A DNA stretch of 19,515 nucleotides from Candidatus Atribacteria bacterium (GTDB lineage: Bacteria; Atribacterota; JS1; SB-45; 34-128): contig DMCY01000067.1 of assembly GCA_003451675.1 (NCBI GenBank), positions 1 to 19,515 of the forward strand, written 5' to 3'. The notes beneath the pieces are model-generated. The model had not been told where the DNA came from. It worked only from the letters and a program-made list of their open reading frames with translations, and did no database searches. Both the position numbers and the translations under genes were made by a program. Below, one piece after another: positions 1 to 6,986 of this stretch (its first letter is position 1; each line of letters starts with the position of its first letter).

Positions 1-3
1 CAC

Positions 4-18
4 CAGGCGGGACGCCTG
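4..18. repeat. short GC-rich hairpin downstream of rny
   Basis: A 6-bp perfect stem (CAGGCG/CGCCTG) closes a 3-nt GGA loop in otherwise AT-rich DNA, about 70 nt past the rny stop codon. There is no T tract on either side, so it does not look like an intrinsic terminator. GC-rich text of this kind (GGCGGGACGCCTGTCC) resembles dispersed intergenic repeats of uncultured bacteria. It sits beside the ACTATACGCTAA block at 69-80, which matches the iterons of the repeat islands elsewhere in the window. The rest of positions 1-84 holds no gene. Confidence 0.4.
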
Positions 19-84
19 TCCTACATGGTTAGTAGAGATTCTCTCGTCGCTTCCCTTCCCGCTGTATACTATACGCTAATTTAT

Positions 85-1617
85 TTATTTTGCATATTCA
101 ACTGAGCGGGTTTCTCTAATTACCATTACTTTAATTTGTCCGGGATAATCTATATTCTTTTCAACTTTTTTTGAAATATCTCTTGATATCTTTTTTGCCG
201 TATAATCATCTATTACTTCCGGATTAACGATTATCCTTATTTCTCTACCCGCTTGTATAGCGAATGCTCTGTTTACTCCTTCAAATGAATTAGCAATTTC
301 TTCTAAATTCTCGAGTCTTTTTATATAAGTTTCCAACATTTCCCGTCGAGCTCCCGGACGAGAAGCAGATATGGCATCAGCAGATTGGACTAAAACGGCT
401 TCAATTGTTTTGGGTTCTACATCACAGTGATGAGCAGCGATAGCATTAACTACTTCAAGGCTTTCACCATTTTTTTTGGCAATTTCAGAACCAATTATAG
501 CGTGAGCCCCTTCTATTTCATGGTCAACAGCTTTCCCGATATCATGAAGTAGCCCCGCTCTTTTTGCCAATTGAGAATTTACGCCAATTTCTGAAGCCAT
601 AATTTCACAAAGATATGCAACTTCTATTGAATGCTGCAGAACATTCTGTCCGTAGCTTGTGCGATATTTTAATTTCCCTAATAAATTAATTAGTTTAGGA
701 TTTATACTTTTTATATTTGTATCAAATACTACCTGTTCTCCTTCTTCTTGAATCTTATTATTAACCAATATTTTAGTTTTTTCTATTATTTCTTCAATTC
801 TTGCTGGTTGTATCCGACCATCAACAATTAGCTTTTCTAAAGATAGCCGAGCGATTTCTCTTCGTATAGGATCAAACCCCGAAATAATAACCGCTTCCGG
901 GGTATCATCTACAATTAAATCAACTCCGGTTAACATTTCAAATGTCCTGATATTTCTACCTTCCCTTCCGATAATTCTTCCTTTCATATCTTCATTGGGC
1001 AAAGGTACAAAAGATGTCGTTGTTTCTACCGTATGGTCAGCAGAATATCTTTGAATTGCTAGTGATATTATTTTTCTGGATTTTTTATCTGCTTCTACTT
1101 TTGCTTGCTCTTCAATCTCTTTTATCATCTTACCGGTTTCATGAATAAGTTCTTTTTCTAAATTACTTAAAAGTTCTTTCTTTGCTTCCTCTACACTCAT
1201 ATTTGAAATCTTTATCAATACGTTTTTCTGTTCTTTGTATAAATTATTGGTTTTTTGAATATTGTTTTCGAGTTCTTTTTCTTTATAATTTAATAATTTT
1301 TCTCTTCTTTCAAGTGACTCTATTTTTTGAACTAAGCTATTGCTTTTTTTGATTAAGCTATCATCAAGTCTTTGCATTTCAATTCGTTTTTGTTTAATTT
1401 CTATCTCAGCATTTTTCTTAATATTGTAAGCCTCTTCTTTTGCTTGTAACTCTGTTTCTTTCTTGATGGAATTCGCTTCTCTTTCGGCATTTTCTATAAT
1501 ATTCTTAGCGCTTATTTCAGCTGATGATATTTTTGTTTTAGCAACATACTTAGCGAGGAAATAACCTATTATTAAACCAATAAAAATGTTTAGAATTATA
1601 ATATAGTAAAATTTAAT
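85..1617 (-). CDS. rny: Ribonuclease Y, membrane-anchored endoribonuclease; ATT start proposed
   Basis: RNase Y is the membrane-bound endoribonuclease that starts mRNA decay in bacteria lacking RNase E. The frame gives 510 aa, close to the usual 510-520. An N-terminal hydrophobic helix (about residues 4-22) is followed by a long charged coiled coil (about 25-200), a KH domain with the GREG loop at about 217-220, and an HD domain carrying the catalytic pair H358-D359 in [13 protein letters not shown] conventional ATG exists only at 1377, which would cut away the membrane anchor and part of the coiled coil. Upstream of it the frame stays open to a TGA at 1624-1626 and contains no ATG, GTG or TTG. 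A strong AGGAGGTGA (1624-1632) lies 6 nt before ATT (1615-1617), which I take as the start. Family identity is certain; the start codon is inferred. It is transcribed from its own promoter, see 1771-1799. Confidence 0.95.
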   Translation of the reverse strand: MKFYYIIILNIFIGLIIGYFLAKYVAKTKISSAEISAKNIIENAEREANSIKKETELQAKEEAYNIKKNAEIEIKQKRIEMQRLDDSLIKKSNSLVQKIESLERREKLLNYKEKELENNIQKTNNLYKEQKNVLIKISNMSVEEAKKELLSNLEKELIHETGKMIKEIEEQAKVEADKKSRKIISLAIQRYSADHTVETTTSFVPLPNEDMKGRIIGREGRNIRTFEMLTGVDLIVDDTPEAVIISGFDPIRREIARLSLEKLIVDGRIQPARIEEIIEKTKILVNNKIQEEGEQVVFDTNIKSINPKLINLLGKLKYRTSYGQNVLQHSIEVAYLCEIMASEIGVNSQLAKRAGLLHDIGKAVDHEIEGAHAIIGSEIAKKNGESLEVVNAIAAHHCDVEPKTIEAVLVQSADAISASRPGARREMLETYIKRLENLEEIANSFEGVNRAFAIQAGREIRIIVNPEVIDDYTAKKISRDISKKVEKNIDYPGQIKVMVIRETRSVEYAK

Positions 1618-1623
1618 ATTATT

Positions 1624-1632
1624 TCACCTCCT
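1624..1632 (-). promoter_or_regulatory. Shine-Dalgarno of rny that decides an ATT start
   Basis: Read on the minus strand this is AGGAGGTGA, nearly the full complement of the 16S anti-Shine-Dalgarno. The only in-frame codon at a sensible distance is ATT at 1615-1617, six bases further on. The SD overlaps the TGA that closes the rny frame upstream, so initiation cannot lie further out. ATT initiation is established for infC in many bacteria; its use here is an inference from this ribosome binding site. Confidence 0.75.
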
Positions 1633-1770
1633 AATATTCAATTTACAAGGTACATAAGATATCTTTAATTTAAATCACAATTTAACATAATTAAATATGT
1701 ATTTACATAAAATTAGAAACCGTAATAATTACATAAGAGATTGCAAGAATTTAAAATAATCACCTAAAAT

Positions 1771-1799
1771 ATTTTAACCTGTGTAGTTTGAAAAGTCAA
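1771..1799 (-). promoter_or_regulatory. Sigma-70-type promoter of rny
   Basis: On the minus strand TTGACT (1794-1799) and TAAAAT (1771-1776) are separated by exactly 17 nt, matching the TTGACA-17-TATAAT consensus at 10 of 12 positions. Transcription would begin near 1764, leaving a 5' leader of about 145 nt before the rny start. The stretch between promoter and SD is AT-rich and shows no clear structured element. It lies just outside the repeat island at 1818-2016. Confidence 0.6.
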
Positions 1800-1817
1800 A
1801 TAACAAATGTAGTGTGG

Positions 1818-2016
1818 AGCGTAGAGCGTATAGTTGCGGGTAGCAAATGAAAGCGAGAAACAAAAATGACATTTCCGTTTTTTTCATTCTGTTTCCTGAA
1901 TTCTATCTTCTTAACCAGGTAACCAACTAACTAATTCTTAACGAGATACGGAATTATTCTGACTTCTGAATTCTGCCTTCTTCTTTCCTAACTCTACGCT
2001 AAACGCTATACGATAG
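1818..2016. repeat. Composite MITE-like repeat island between recX and rny
   Basis: This is the main content of the 435-nt gap between rny and recX. The left edge AGCGTAGAGCGTATAG (1818-1833) and the right edge around 1992-2016 (CTCTACGCTAAACGCTATA...) form imperfect terminal inverted repeats made of AGCGTNN units. Between them lie the AATGACATTTC block (1865-1875), a TTCATTCTGTTTCCTGAATTCT-type tract (1883-1904), the AACCAGGTAACC / AACTAACTAA heptads (1913-1934) and a second CTGACTTCTGAATTCTG tract (about 1959-1975). The same modules recur in the same order at about 11213-11561 and 16219-16418. CGAGATACGG occurs at 1942-1951 and just outside the element at 2023-2032. No coding potential is seen. 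The palindrome module is missing or eroded in this copy. Confidence 0.6.
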
Positions 2017-2052
2017 TTTGCACGAGATACGGATATATTAATCGATTATTTT

Positions 2053-2688
2053 TTAAACCTGTTTATTGTTTAGCTCATCGTAAATATTTTTCGAAATTTC
2101 TATTGAAAAACCTCTTCTTAATAAAAAATTATATATTTTTTTTGGATCTATCCTAATATTTTTTATTTCGGATGACACAATTTTATCTTTTATAAGGTTT
2201 CGGGCTAATGTTAATTCATCTATTTCGTCATATGTTTTGTCTATAACTTTTTTAATGATATCCTGTTTAATTCCTTTTATTCTTAATTCCTGATTTAATT
2301 TATACCTTCCTATAGGTTTATTTTGTAATCGAAATTGCGCCCACATCTCGGCAAAGAGTTCATCGTTAATATAATTATTATTCTCTAACCAAAAAATAAG
2401 ATTAGCGATAATTTTTTCAGGATATCCTTTATTTTTTAATTTTCTAGATATTTCATATCTACTATAAATTCTCCGGGATAAAAGCCTTAAAAGATATTCT
2501 TTACCTCTTATAGTTTTATCTTCGGAAATGATTTTTTCTATTTCTTGATCAGATAATTCTTTACCCACGTAAATATTTAATGATTTAATTACATTTTCAT
2601 TTAGTTTGTATCTGGTTTTATTATCTATATAAATAACTACTTGGCTGACATCTTTTTTATCATAATTTATGGAAGTAATTTTATTTAT
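2053..2688 (-). CDS. recX: Regulatory protein RecX; start codon unresolved
   Basis: RecX binds RecA and RecA filaments and limits recombinase activity; it is usually encoded directly downstream of recA, as here. The protein is Lys/Ile-rich and built of three-helix RecX repeats: [22 protein letters not shown], then the [37 protein letters not shown] segment, then a third repeat ending in FLLRRGF. The first conventional start in frame is GTG at 2566-2568, which has no SD and would give 171 aa. Upstream the frame continues with residues that look like a normal RecX N-terminus ([13 protein letters not shown] ... [18 protein letters not shown]) up to ATA at 2686-2688, overlapping the recA stop by 4 nt. 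No ATG, GTG or TTG lies in this extension. I give the 211-aa form, started at ATA behind AAAGAGG (2699-2705) or reached by a -1 frameshift from recA. Confidence 0.85.
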   Translation of the reverse strand: MNKITSINYDKKDVSQVVIYIDNKTRYKLNENVIKSLNIYVGKELSDQEIEKIISEDKTIRGKEYLLRLLSRRIYSRYEISRKLKNKGYPEKIIANLIFWLENNNYINDELFAEMWAQFRLQNKPIGRYKLNQELRIKGIKQDIIKKVIDKTYDEIDELTLARNLIKDKIVSSEIKNIRIDPKKIYNFLLRRGFSIEISKNIYDELNNKQV

Positions 2689-3728
2689 TTTTTTGGAACC
2701 TCTTTACTTATTCTTTTATCAAGCCCAGCGGTTGTCAATATTTTGTTTTCTATCTCTTTTGCAATTTCAGGGTGTTCTTGCAGATAAGTTTTACAGTTTT
2801 CACGTCCCTGGCCAAATTTTATATTATTATAAGATATCCAAACTCCTGATTTTTGTAATATATTATATTTAATACCGAGAGCTATAATATCCCCTTCTTT
2901 GGATATTCCTTTACCAAAAATTATGTCGAATAAGGTTTCTTTGAAGGGAGGGGCTAATTTATTTTTTACTACTTTCACCTTAGCAGTTATTCCGACATTA
3001 TCTTCATCTTTTTTAATGGTTGCTTTTCTTCTGATATCCATTCTAATGGTAGAATAAAACTTAAGTGCTCTACCACCGGGAGTAGTTTCAGGATTACCAA
3101 AAAAGATACCAATTTTTTCTCTGATTTGATTTACAAATACAGTTGTAGTTCTCGACTTACTAATAATAGCTGTAAGTTTTCTTAAAGCTTGAGACATTAA
3201 TCTTGCTTGTAATCCCATAGAGGAATCTCCCATATTACCTTCTATTTCTGCTTTAGGTACCAGAGCGGCAACTGAATCTACCACAATCACATCAACCGCG
3301 TTACTTCTAACTAAAGATTCAGCTATTTCTAAAGCCTGTTCACCGGTATCAGGTTGAGATATGATTAATTCATCCGTATTAACCCCAATATTTTTAGCAT
3401 AAATTGGGTCTAAAGCGTGCTCAGCATCAATAAAAGCAGCGATACCGTTATTTTTTTGAGCTTCAGCAATAATATGTAAAGCGAGTGTGGTCTTCCCGGA
3501 AGATTCAGGACCAAAAATTTCTATTACTCTTCCTCTTGGGACTCCACCTATTCCGAGAGCGATATCTAAGCTCAATGAACCGGTTGAAATAGTGTTACTT
3601 CCAGAAATCTTGGGGCGATCCCCTAGTTTCATTATAGAACCTTTCCCGAATCTTTGTTCAATATTCTGCATGGCTACATTTAATGCTTTTTCTCTTTCCG
3701 GGTTGTTTTGTTGTATTTTGTCAGTCAT
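2685..3728 (-). CDS. recA: RecA recombinase
   Basis: RecA is the ATP-dependent strand-exchange protein of homologous recombination and the coprotease of the SOS response. At 347 aa it has normal length. Walker A GPESSGKT is at about 73-80, Walker B VIVVDS at about 147-152, and the region [26 protein letters not shown] at about 199-224 includes the DNA-binding loop L2. The short C-terminal tail ends in EVPKK. The ATG at 3726-3728 follows an AAAGGAG about 11 nt upstream. I see no obvious LexA operator in the 61-nt gap before it. The last codons read CCA AAA AAA TAA, so a run of seven A (2688-2694) directly precedes the stop and overlaps the start region of recX. Confidence 0.98.
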   Translation of the reverse strand: MTDKIQQNNPEREKALNVAMQNIEQRFGKGSIMKLGDRPKISGSNTISTGSLSLDIALGIGGVPRGRVIEIFGPESSGKTTLALHIIAEAQKNNGIAAFIDAEHALDPIYAKNIGVNTDELIISQPDTGEQALEIAESLVRSNAVDVIVVDSVAALVPKAEIEGNMGDSSMGLQARLMSQALRKLTAIISKSRTTTVFVNQIREKIGIFFGNPETTPGGRALKFYSTIRMDIRRKATIKKDEDNVGITAKVKVVKNKLAPPFKETLFDIIFGKGISKEGDIIALGIKYNILQKSGVWISYNNIKFGQGRENCKTYLQEHPEIAKEIENKILTTAGLDKRISKEVPKK

Positions 3729-3789
3729 TTTTCGGTTTACTCCTTTATATTTCTTATTTTATAAATATTTTAGTAATATTATTAATTTT

Positions 3790-4362
3790 CTATTGTTTTA
3801 ATAAAGGGAATTTGGCTGTTATGTTATATATTGGTCCACTTGGGGTTAATTTGCTTTTCATGAGGTCAATACTGCTGACTTCTTGAGATAAATTGTTTAT
3901 CTTAATTCTTTTTAATATTTGAATGAAATTAGCCTTATCTTTAATGAATTTCACCCTTCCGATGGTTATATGGTTAGAAAAATCTTTATTTTCTCTTGGG
4001 AAGCCCTTTTTATATAACATTGTTTCTATAGAATTATATAGTTCTTCTAATTGATTTACACCTTCTTTAATTCCTACCCAAATTATTCGGGGCATCTTGT
4101 AAGTTGGAAATATTCCAATATTAGAAGATAATTTTATAATGAATGGACTACATCGATTGGCTATTTCTTTTAACTCTGATTTTATTAATACCGTTTGTTC
4201 TAACGATATATACCCCAAAAATTTCATAGTAAGGTGTAAGTTGTCTTTTTCAACCCATTTTATTTTAGATCCAGGAATATTTAGGATATTCTGAAGAGAA
4301 GTCAAATATTCTTTTATCTCCGAATTTAAATTAACGGCAATAAATGATCTGATTTTCTCCAA
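3790..4362 (-). CDS. thpR: RNA 2',3'-cyclic phosphodiesterase (2H family)
   Basis: Members of this 2H phosphoesterase family hydrolyse or ligate 2',3'-cyclic phosphate or 2'-5' linked RNA ends in the cytoplasm; the physiological substrate is generally unknown. The 190-aa protein begins RSFIAVNL and carries both catalytic HxTx motifs, HLTM at about 43-46 and HITI at about 131-134, with the family-typical WVEKDNLHLTMKFLG and DFSNHITIGRVK contexts. Length fits the family. The start is TTG at 4360-4362 behind GGGAGGT about 12 nt upstream. It stands 61 nt upstream of recA; thpR is often found near cinA and recA in other genomes, but cinA is absent here. Confidence 0.92.
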   Translation of the reverse strand: MEKIRSFIAVNLNSEIKEYLTSLQNILNIPGSKIKWVEKDNLHLTMKFLGYISLEQTVLIKSELKEIANRCSPFIIKLSSNIGIFPTYKMPRIIWVGIKEGVNQLEELYNSIETMLYKKGFPRENKDFSNHITIGRVKFIKDKANFIQILKRIKINNLSQEVSSIDLMKSKLTPSGPIYNITAKFPLLKQ

Positions 4363-4403
4363 TTTTTTATAGTGACCTCCCTATTGTCTTATTTTTAATT
4401 TAA

Positions 4404-4440
4404 GAGATTGCCGCGCTCCCTTTGGTCGCTCGCAATGACA
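4404..4440. repeat. Single copy of the GAGATTGC...CTCGCAATGACA palindromic repeat
   Basis: In the 90-nt gap between thpR and the DUF4416 gene, GAGATTGC (4404-4411) and CTCGCAATGACA (4429-4440) flank a 17-nt centre. ATTGC and GCAAT can pair. The same two arms occur at 11012-11067, 11299-11335 and 16273-16303, with different centres. All copies have this orientation on the plus strand. It is the palindrome module without the other blocks of the larger islands. Confidence 0.65.
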
Positions 4441-4452
4441 GAAAAGCACAAA

Positions 4453-5025
4453 TCAAAGAATACTATTTTTATTTGAGTTTTTTCTTAATTGCAATTTATA
4501 TTTCTGTCTAACTAAATTTAAAAAATTTATATATTCATCGGTTTTATAATTAGGATAGGTATACTCGCAAGGAACAAATGATTTATTTATAAATCTAAGA
4601 GTAATTTCAGCATATATCCCTTGATTAAGATAAATTCTGGATGGTCCATTTTTGGTACTGGCCAGGATATATTTATTTAGGGTAATATACCCTGGATCAA
4701 GATTTATTTTTCGTTTACTATGGGTTATGTTTTTTTTGATATTTTTGCCTATATTATTATTTTCTAAACCATTGGTAATTATTTTAATTTCTGCAAGCTC
4801 ATCTTGTCTAATCAGAGCGGAAAAGGAAAATAATTTTTGTATTAAATTTTTACCAAATTCCTTTTCGTAATAATCTGTAAAATTAAAAGGCTGCGTATTA
4901 CTCTCGATATCAACTTCTCCAAACCTTTTTATTAATTCTTCTTTATATAGACTAAATAGACATTTATCAGAGGTAAACATACTTATTATAAGTTTGGCTG
5001 GTTTTGGTAGAAATCTCTTTCCCAC
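4453..5025 (-). CDS. DUF4416 family protein of unknown function
   Basis: I recognise the DUF4416 family pattern: an early KPAKLIISMFTSD stretch, then the TDYYEKEFGKNL segment, FSALIRQDELAEIKIITNGLE, the signature INLDPGYITLNKYILASTKN, RIYLNQGIYAEITLRF, and a final CEYTYPNYKTDEYINFLNLVRQKYKLQL. The 190-aa size is usual for the family. No function is established. The protein is soluble, with no signal peptide or membrane segment. The proposed start is GTG at 5023-5025, with only a weak AGGA 13 nt upstream; an in-frame TAG closes the frame 18 nt further out, so the start cannot be much earlier. Neighbours are rodZ upstream and thpR downstream, which does not by itself suggest a role. Confidence 0.85.
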   Translation of the reverse strand: MGKRFLPKPAKLIISMFTSDKCLFSLYKEELIKRFGEVDIESNTQPFNFTDYYEKEFGKNLIQKLFSFSALIRQDELAEIKIITNGLENNNIGKNIKKNITHSKRKINLDPGYITLNKYILASTKNGPSRIYLNQGIYAEITLRFINKSFVPCEYTYPNYKTDEYINFLNLVRQKYKLQLRKNSNKNSIL

Positions 5026-5069
5026 AGTTTTAATATATTCCTAACTGTTCTGTTTTTATGTTAAATCTC

Positions 5070-5107
5070 TATACCCTGCATAGCAGTTACTCACTTAGCA
5101 GGGTATA
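5070..5107. other. 10-bp inverted repeat between rodZ and the DUF4416 gene
   Basis: TATACCCTGC (5070-5079) and GCAGGGTATA (5098-5107) form a perfect 10-bp stem around an 18-nt loop, starting about 10 nt after the rodZ stop codon. On the minus strand the stem is followed by AGAGATTTAAC, not a T tract, so a classical intrinsic terminator is not supported. It could be an mRNA-stabilising hairpin, a processing site or a protein operator. It is the most GC-rich stretch of this gap. Confidence 0.5.
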
Positions 5108-5117
5108 CCTAAAAATA

Positions 5118-5945
5118 TTAAATATTTTGTGTAGGGTTAAAATTATATTTTAGGAGGCAATCATCAATAGTTCCTTTACTAATTTCAATTATTTCATCAT
5201 CATAATATGCTTCAATTTTAGTCGGGTATTCAGTGATAATTTCTGAAGTTTGGTCAGTTTCCCAAAAGTATTCTTCTCCTTTAAACAATATTCCTTCAAA
5301 AATTATTTTATCTTCGGAAATAATTTTTAACCAAGTTCTGTCATTGGCTATTAATTTTAAAATAGGTAATTTTTCGGCTAAAACACTATCCTGTGTTGAA
5401 TATTCTGCAATAATAGCTTCTGCTTCCGATTCAATAAGTTCTTCGTTTAAAGTACTTATATCGTCCGCTTTTTCCTCAACATTTATGCTAGTTTCATTTT
5501 CTATTTCAAGTGAAGGAACCGGAAAATTCTGGGCTTCTTTAAGAGAACGGTTTAATAAAAATAATCCAATAAAGATTATAAGAACAAAGCTGGCTAAATA
5601 AACATATTTAATAGGAAAGAAAAACCTCTTTTTTTCAAACATAGATTTTTCTTTCGCTTTAAGGTAGATATTTTTTCCCTTAGTTTTTTTTAAACCGGAC
5701 TTCTGTTTTTCTAAGTTTTTATATGTTTGAATTATCTGATTAATATTTTCTTCATCTATACCCAGATATTTACTATAATTTCTTAAATATCCTACAAGAT
5801 AAGTTTTACCAGGAATAGCATCTATATTACCCTCTTCAAGGGCTTGCAAGTATTTTTTACGTATCTTTAAATCTTTTTCTACCTCAATTAAAGAAATTCC
5901 TCTTGCTTCCCTTCTCTCTCTTAAGAAATTTCCAATATCTTTCAT
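5118..5945 (-). CDS. rodZ: RodZ-like cytoskeletal protein (HTH-TM-DUF4115)
   Basis: RodZ links MreB filaments to the membrane and supports rod shape. The 275-aa protein has the family order: an Xre-like HTH domain at about 4-66 (FLRERREARGISLIEVEKDLKI ... YLVGYLRNYSKYLGID), a basic linker, one membrane helix at about 110-132, an acidic Ser/Glu-rich stretch at about 140-190, and an extracytoplasmic DUF4115-type beta domain at about 195-268 (LIANDRTWLKI ... FKGEEYFW). The ATG at 5943-5945 has GGAG about 14 nt upstream, slightly far. A 96-nt gap separates it from the permease gene upstream. In Bacillota rodZ (ymfM) lies just before pgsA, cinA and recA; here pgsA and cinA are missing from between. 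Confidence 0.88.
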   Translation of the reverse strand: MKDIGNFLRERREARGISLIEVEKDLKIRKKYLQALEEGNIDAIPGKTYLVGYLRNYSKYLGIDEENINQIIQTYKNLEKQKSGLKKTKGKNIYLKAKEKSMFEKKRFFFPIKYVYLASFVLIIFIGLFLLNRSLKEAQNFPVPSLEIENETSINVEEKADDISTLNEELIESEAEAIIAEYSTQDSVLAEKLPILKLIANDRTWLKIISEDKIIFEGILFKGEEYFWETDQTSEIITEYPTKIEAYYDDEIIEISKGTIDDCLLKYNFNPTQNI

Positions 5946-6041
5946 TTGATTAAATTTTTCTCCTTTTTTGGAAATTATACTATTTTTATATTATATACCT
6001 AAAACATTTCTTGGTCGAGTTATTCCTAATTTTATTTCTTT

Positions 6042-6986
6042 CTACCCTATTTCTTTTTCGTAAGGAATTCCATCTGCTGCCGGAGGAATAGCTCTGCCCA
6101 CTGCACTTACTAGAACAAAAATTGCCAATAAGTATGGAACCATATGAATAAATTGTACCGGAATAGCCAGAACACCCTGTAACCTCATAGCTAAAGCTTC
6201 TCCAACTCCAAAAAGCAGGGCGGCTCCCGCAGTGCCAAGGGGAGTCCATTTTCCAAAAATCATGGCTGCTAAAGCGATAAAACCTCTACCACCACTCATT
6301 TCTTTGACAAAAAAATGAGCTTGCTCTAAAGATAAAAAAGAACCTGCTAATCCAGCAAGAGCCCCGGAGATTATAACTGCTATATATCGTATTTTAACAA
6401 TATTTACCCCCATAGTGTCAGCGGCTTGAGGGTATTCTCCTACCGACCTTAGCCTTAACCCAAAAGGAGTTTTAAATAAAATTAAGTGCGCCAATACAAA
6501 AATTACAATAGTTAAATAAACTAAGGGAGAATGATGAGCAAACATAACAATAATATTCCTTACAAATGTTGAGCCTTCTCCTATATTTGGGAGAGGCAAT
6601 CCCCAAATTGGCAAACTGCTTTTAACCATAATTTGGGTTTCACCAAACAAAAGCCAGCATAAAAATATAGTAATTCCGCTGGCGAATAAATTAATTGCCA
6701 CACCGCTTACTATCTGATTTGCCTTAAAGGTAATACATGTAATGGCATGTATTAACCCTAATAAAATACCTACCAGAATTGCTGCCAAGACTCCCACCCA
6801 GGGATTTCCGCTAAAGTTAGTCGCTGCAATTGCTGTAAAAGCACCGGTTAATATCATACCCTCTAACCCAATATTAACTACTCCGGACCTTTCTGAAAAT
6901 ACTCCTCCTAACCCAGCTAAAGCTAAAGGAATAGCTACTCTGATAGACGAAGCTACAAACTGGGCGTTAAAAATATCACCAAACAT
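6042..6986 (-). CDS. ABC nucleoside importer, permease subunit 2 (BPD_transp_2 family)
   Basis: This is the second inner-membrane permease of a BMP-type nucleoside ABC importer, related to Bacillus NupQ and streptococcal RnsD. The 314-aa protein is almost wholly hydrophobic with about 8-9 membrane segments. Family landmarks are ALAGLGGVFSERSGVVNIGLEGMIL near the N-terminus, FGLRLRSVGEYPQAADTMGVNI in the middle (the coupling-helix region that contacts the ATPase), and SGGRGFIALAAMIFGKWTPLGT. Its ATG (6984-6986) overlaps the TAA of the upstream permease gene as TAATG, so the two are probably translationally coupled. Substrate specificity is inferred from family only. Confidence 0.93.
   Translation of the reverse strand: MFGDIFNAQFVASSIRVAIPLALAGLGGVFSERSGVVNIGLEGMILTGAFTAIAATNFSGNPWVGVLAAILVGILLGLIHAITCITFKANQIVSGVAINLFASGITIFLCWLLFGETQIMVKSSLPIWGLPLPNIGEGSTFVRNIIVMFAHHSPLVYLTIVIFVLAHLILFKTPFGLRLRSVGEYPQAADTMGVNIVKIRYIAVIISGALAGLAGSFLSLEQAHFFVKEMSGGRGFIALAAMIFGKWTPLGTAGAALLFGVGEALAMRLQGVLAIPVQFIHMVPYLLAIFVLVSAVGRAIPPAADGIPYEKEIG

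Noticed and set aside
85..1377. Taking rny to start at ATG 1377 (430 aa)
   Set aside because: It would remove the membrane anchor and leave the strong AGGAGGTGA at 1624-1632 unexplained.
2053..2568. Taking recX to start at GTG 2568 (171 aa)
   Set aside because: There is no SD, and 40 residues of RecX-like N-terminus upstream in the same frame would be lost. It remains possible if the upstream region is a decayed start.
5986..6249. Open frame of 87 codons overlapping the end of the permease gene, minus strand
   Set aside because: It is in another frame of a well-supported permease gene, has no SD and an implausible Ser/Trp/Gly-rich composition.
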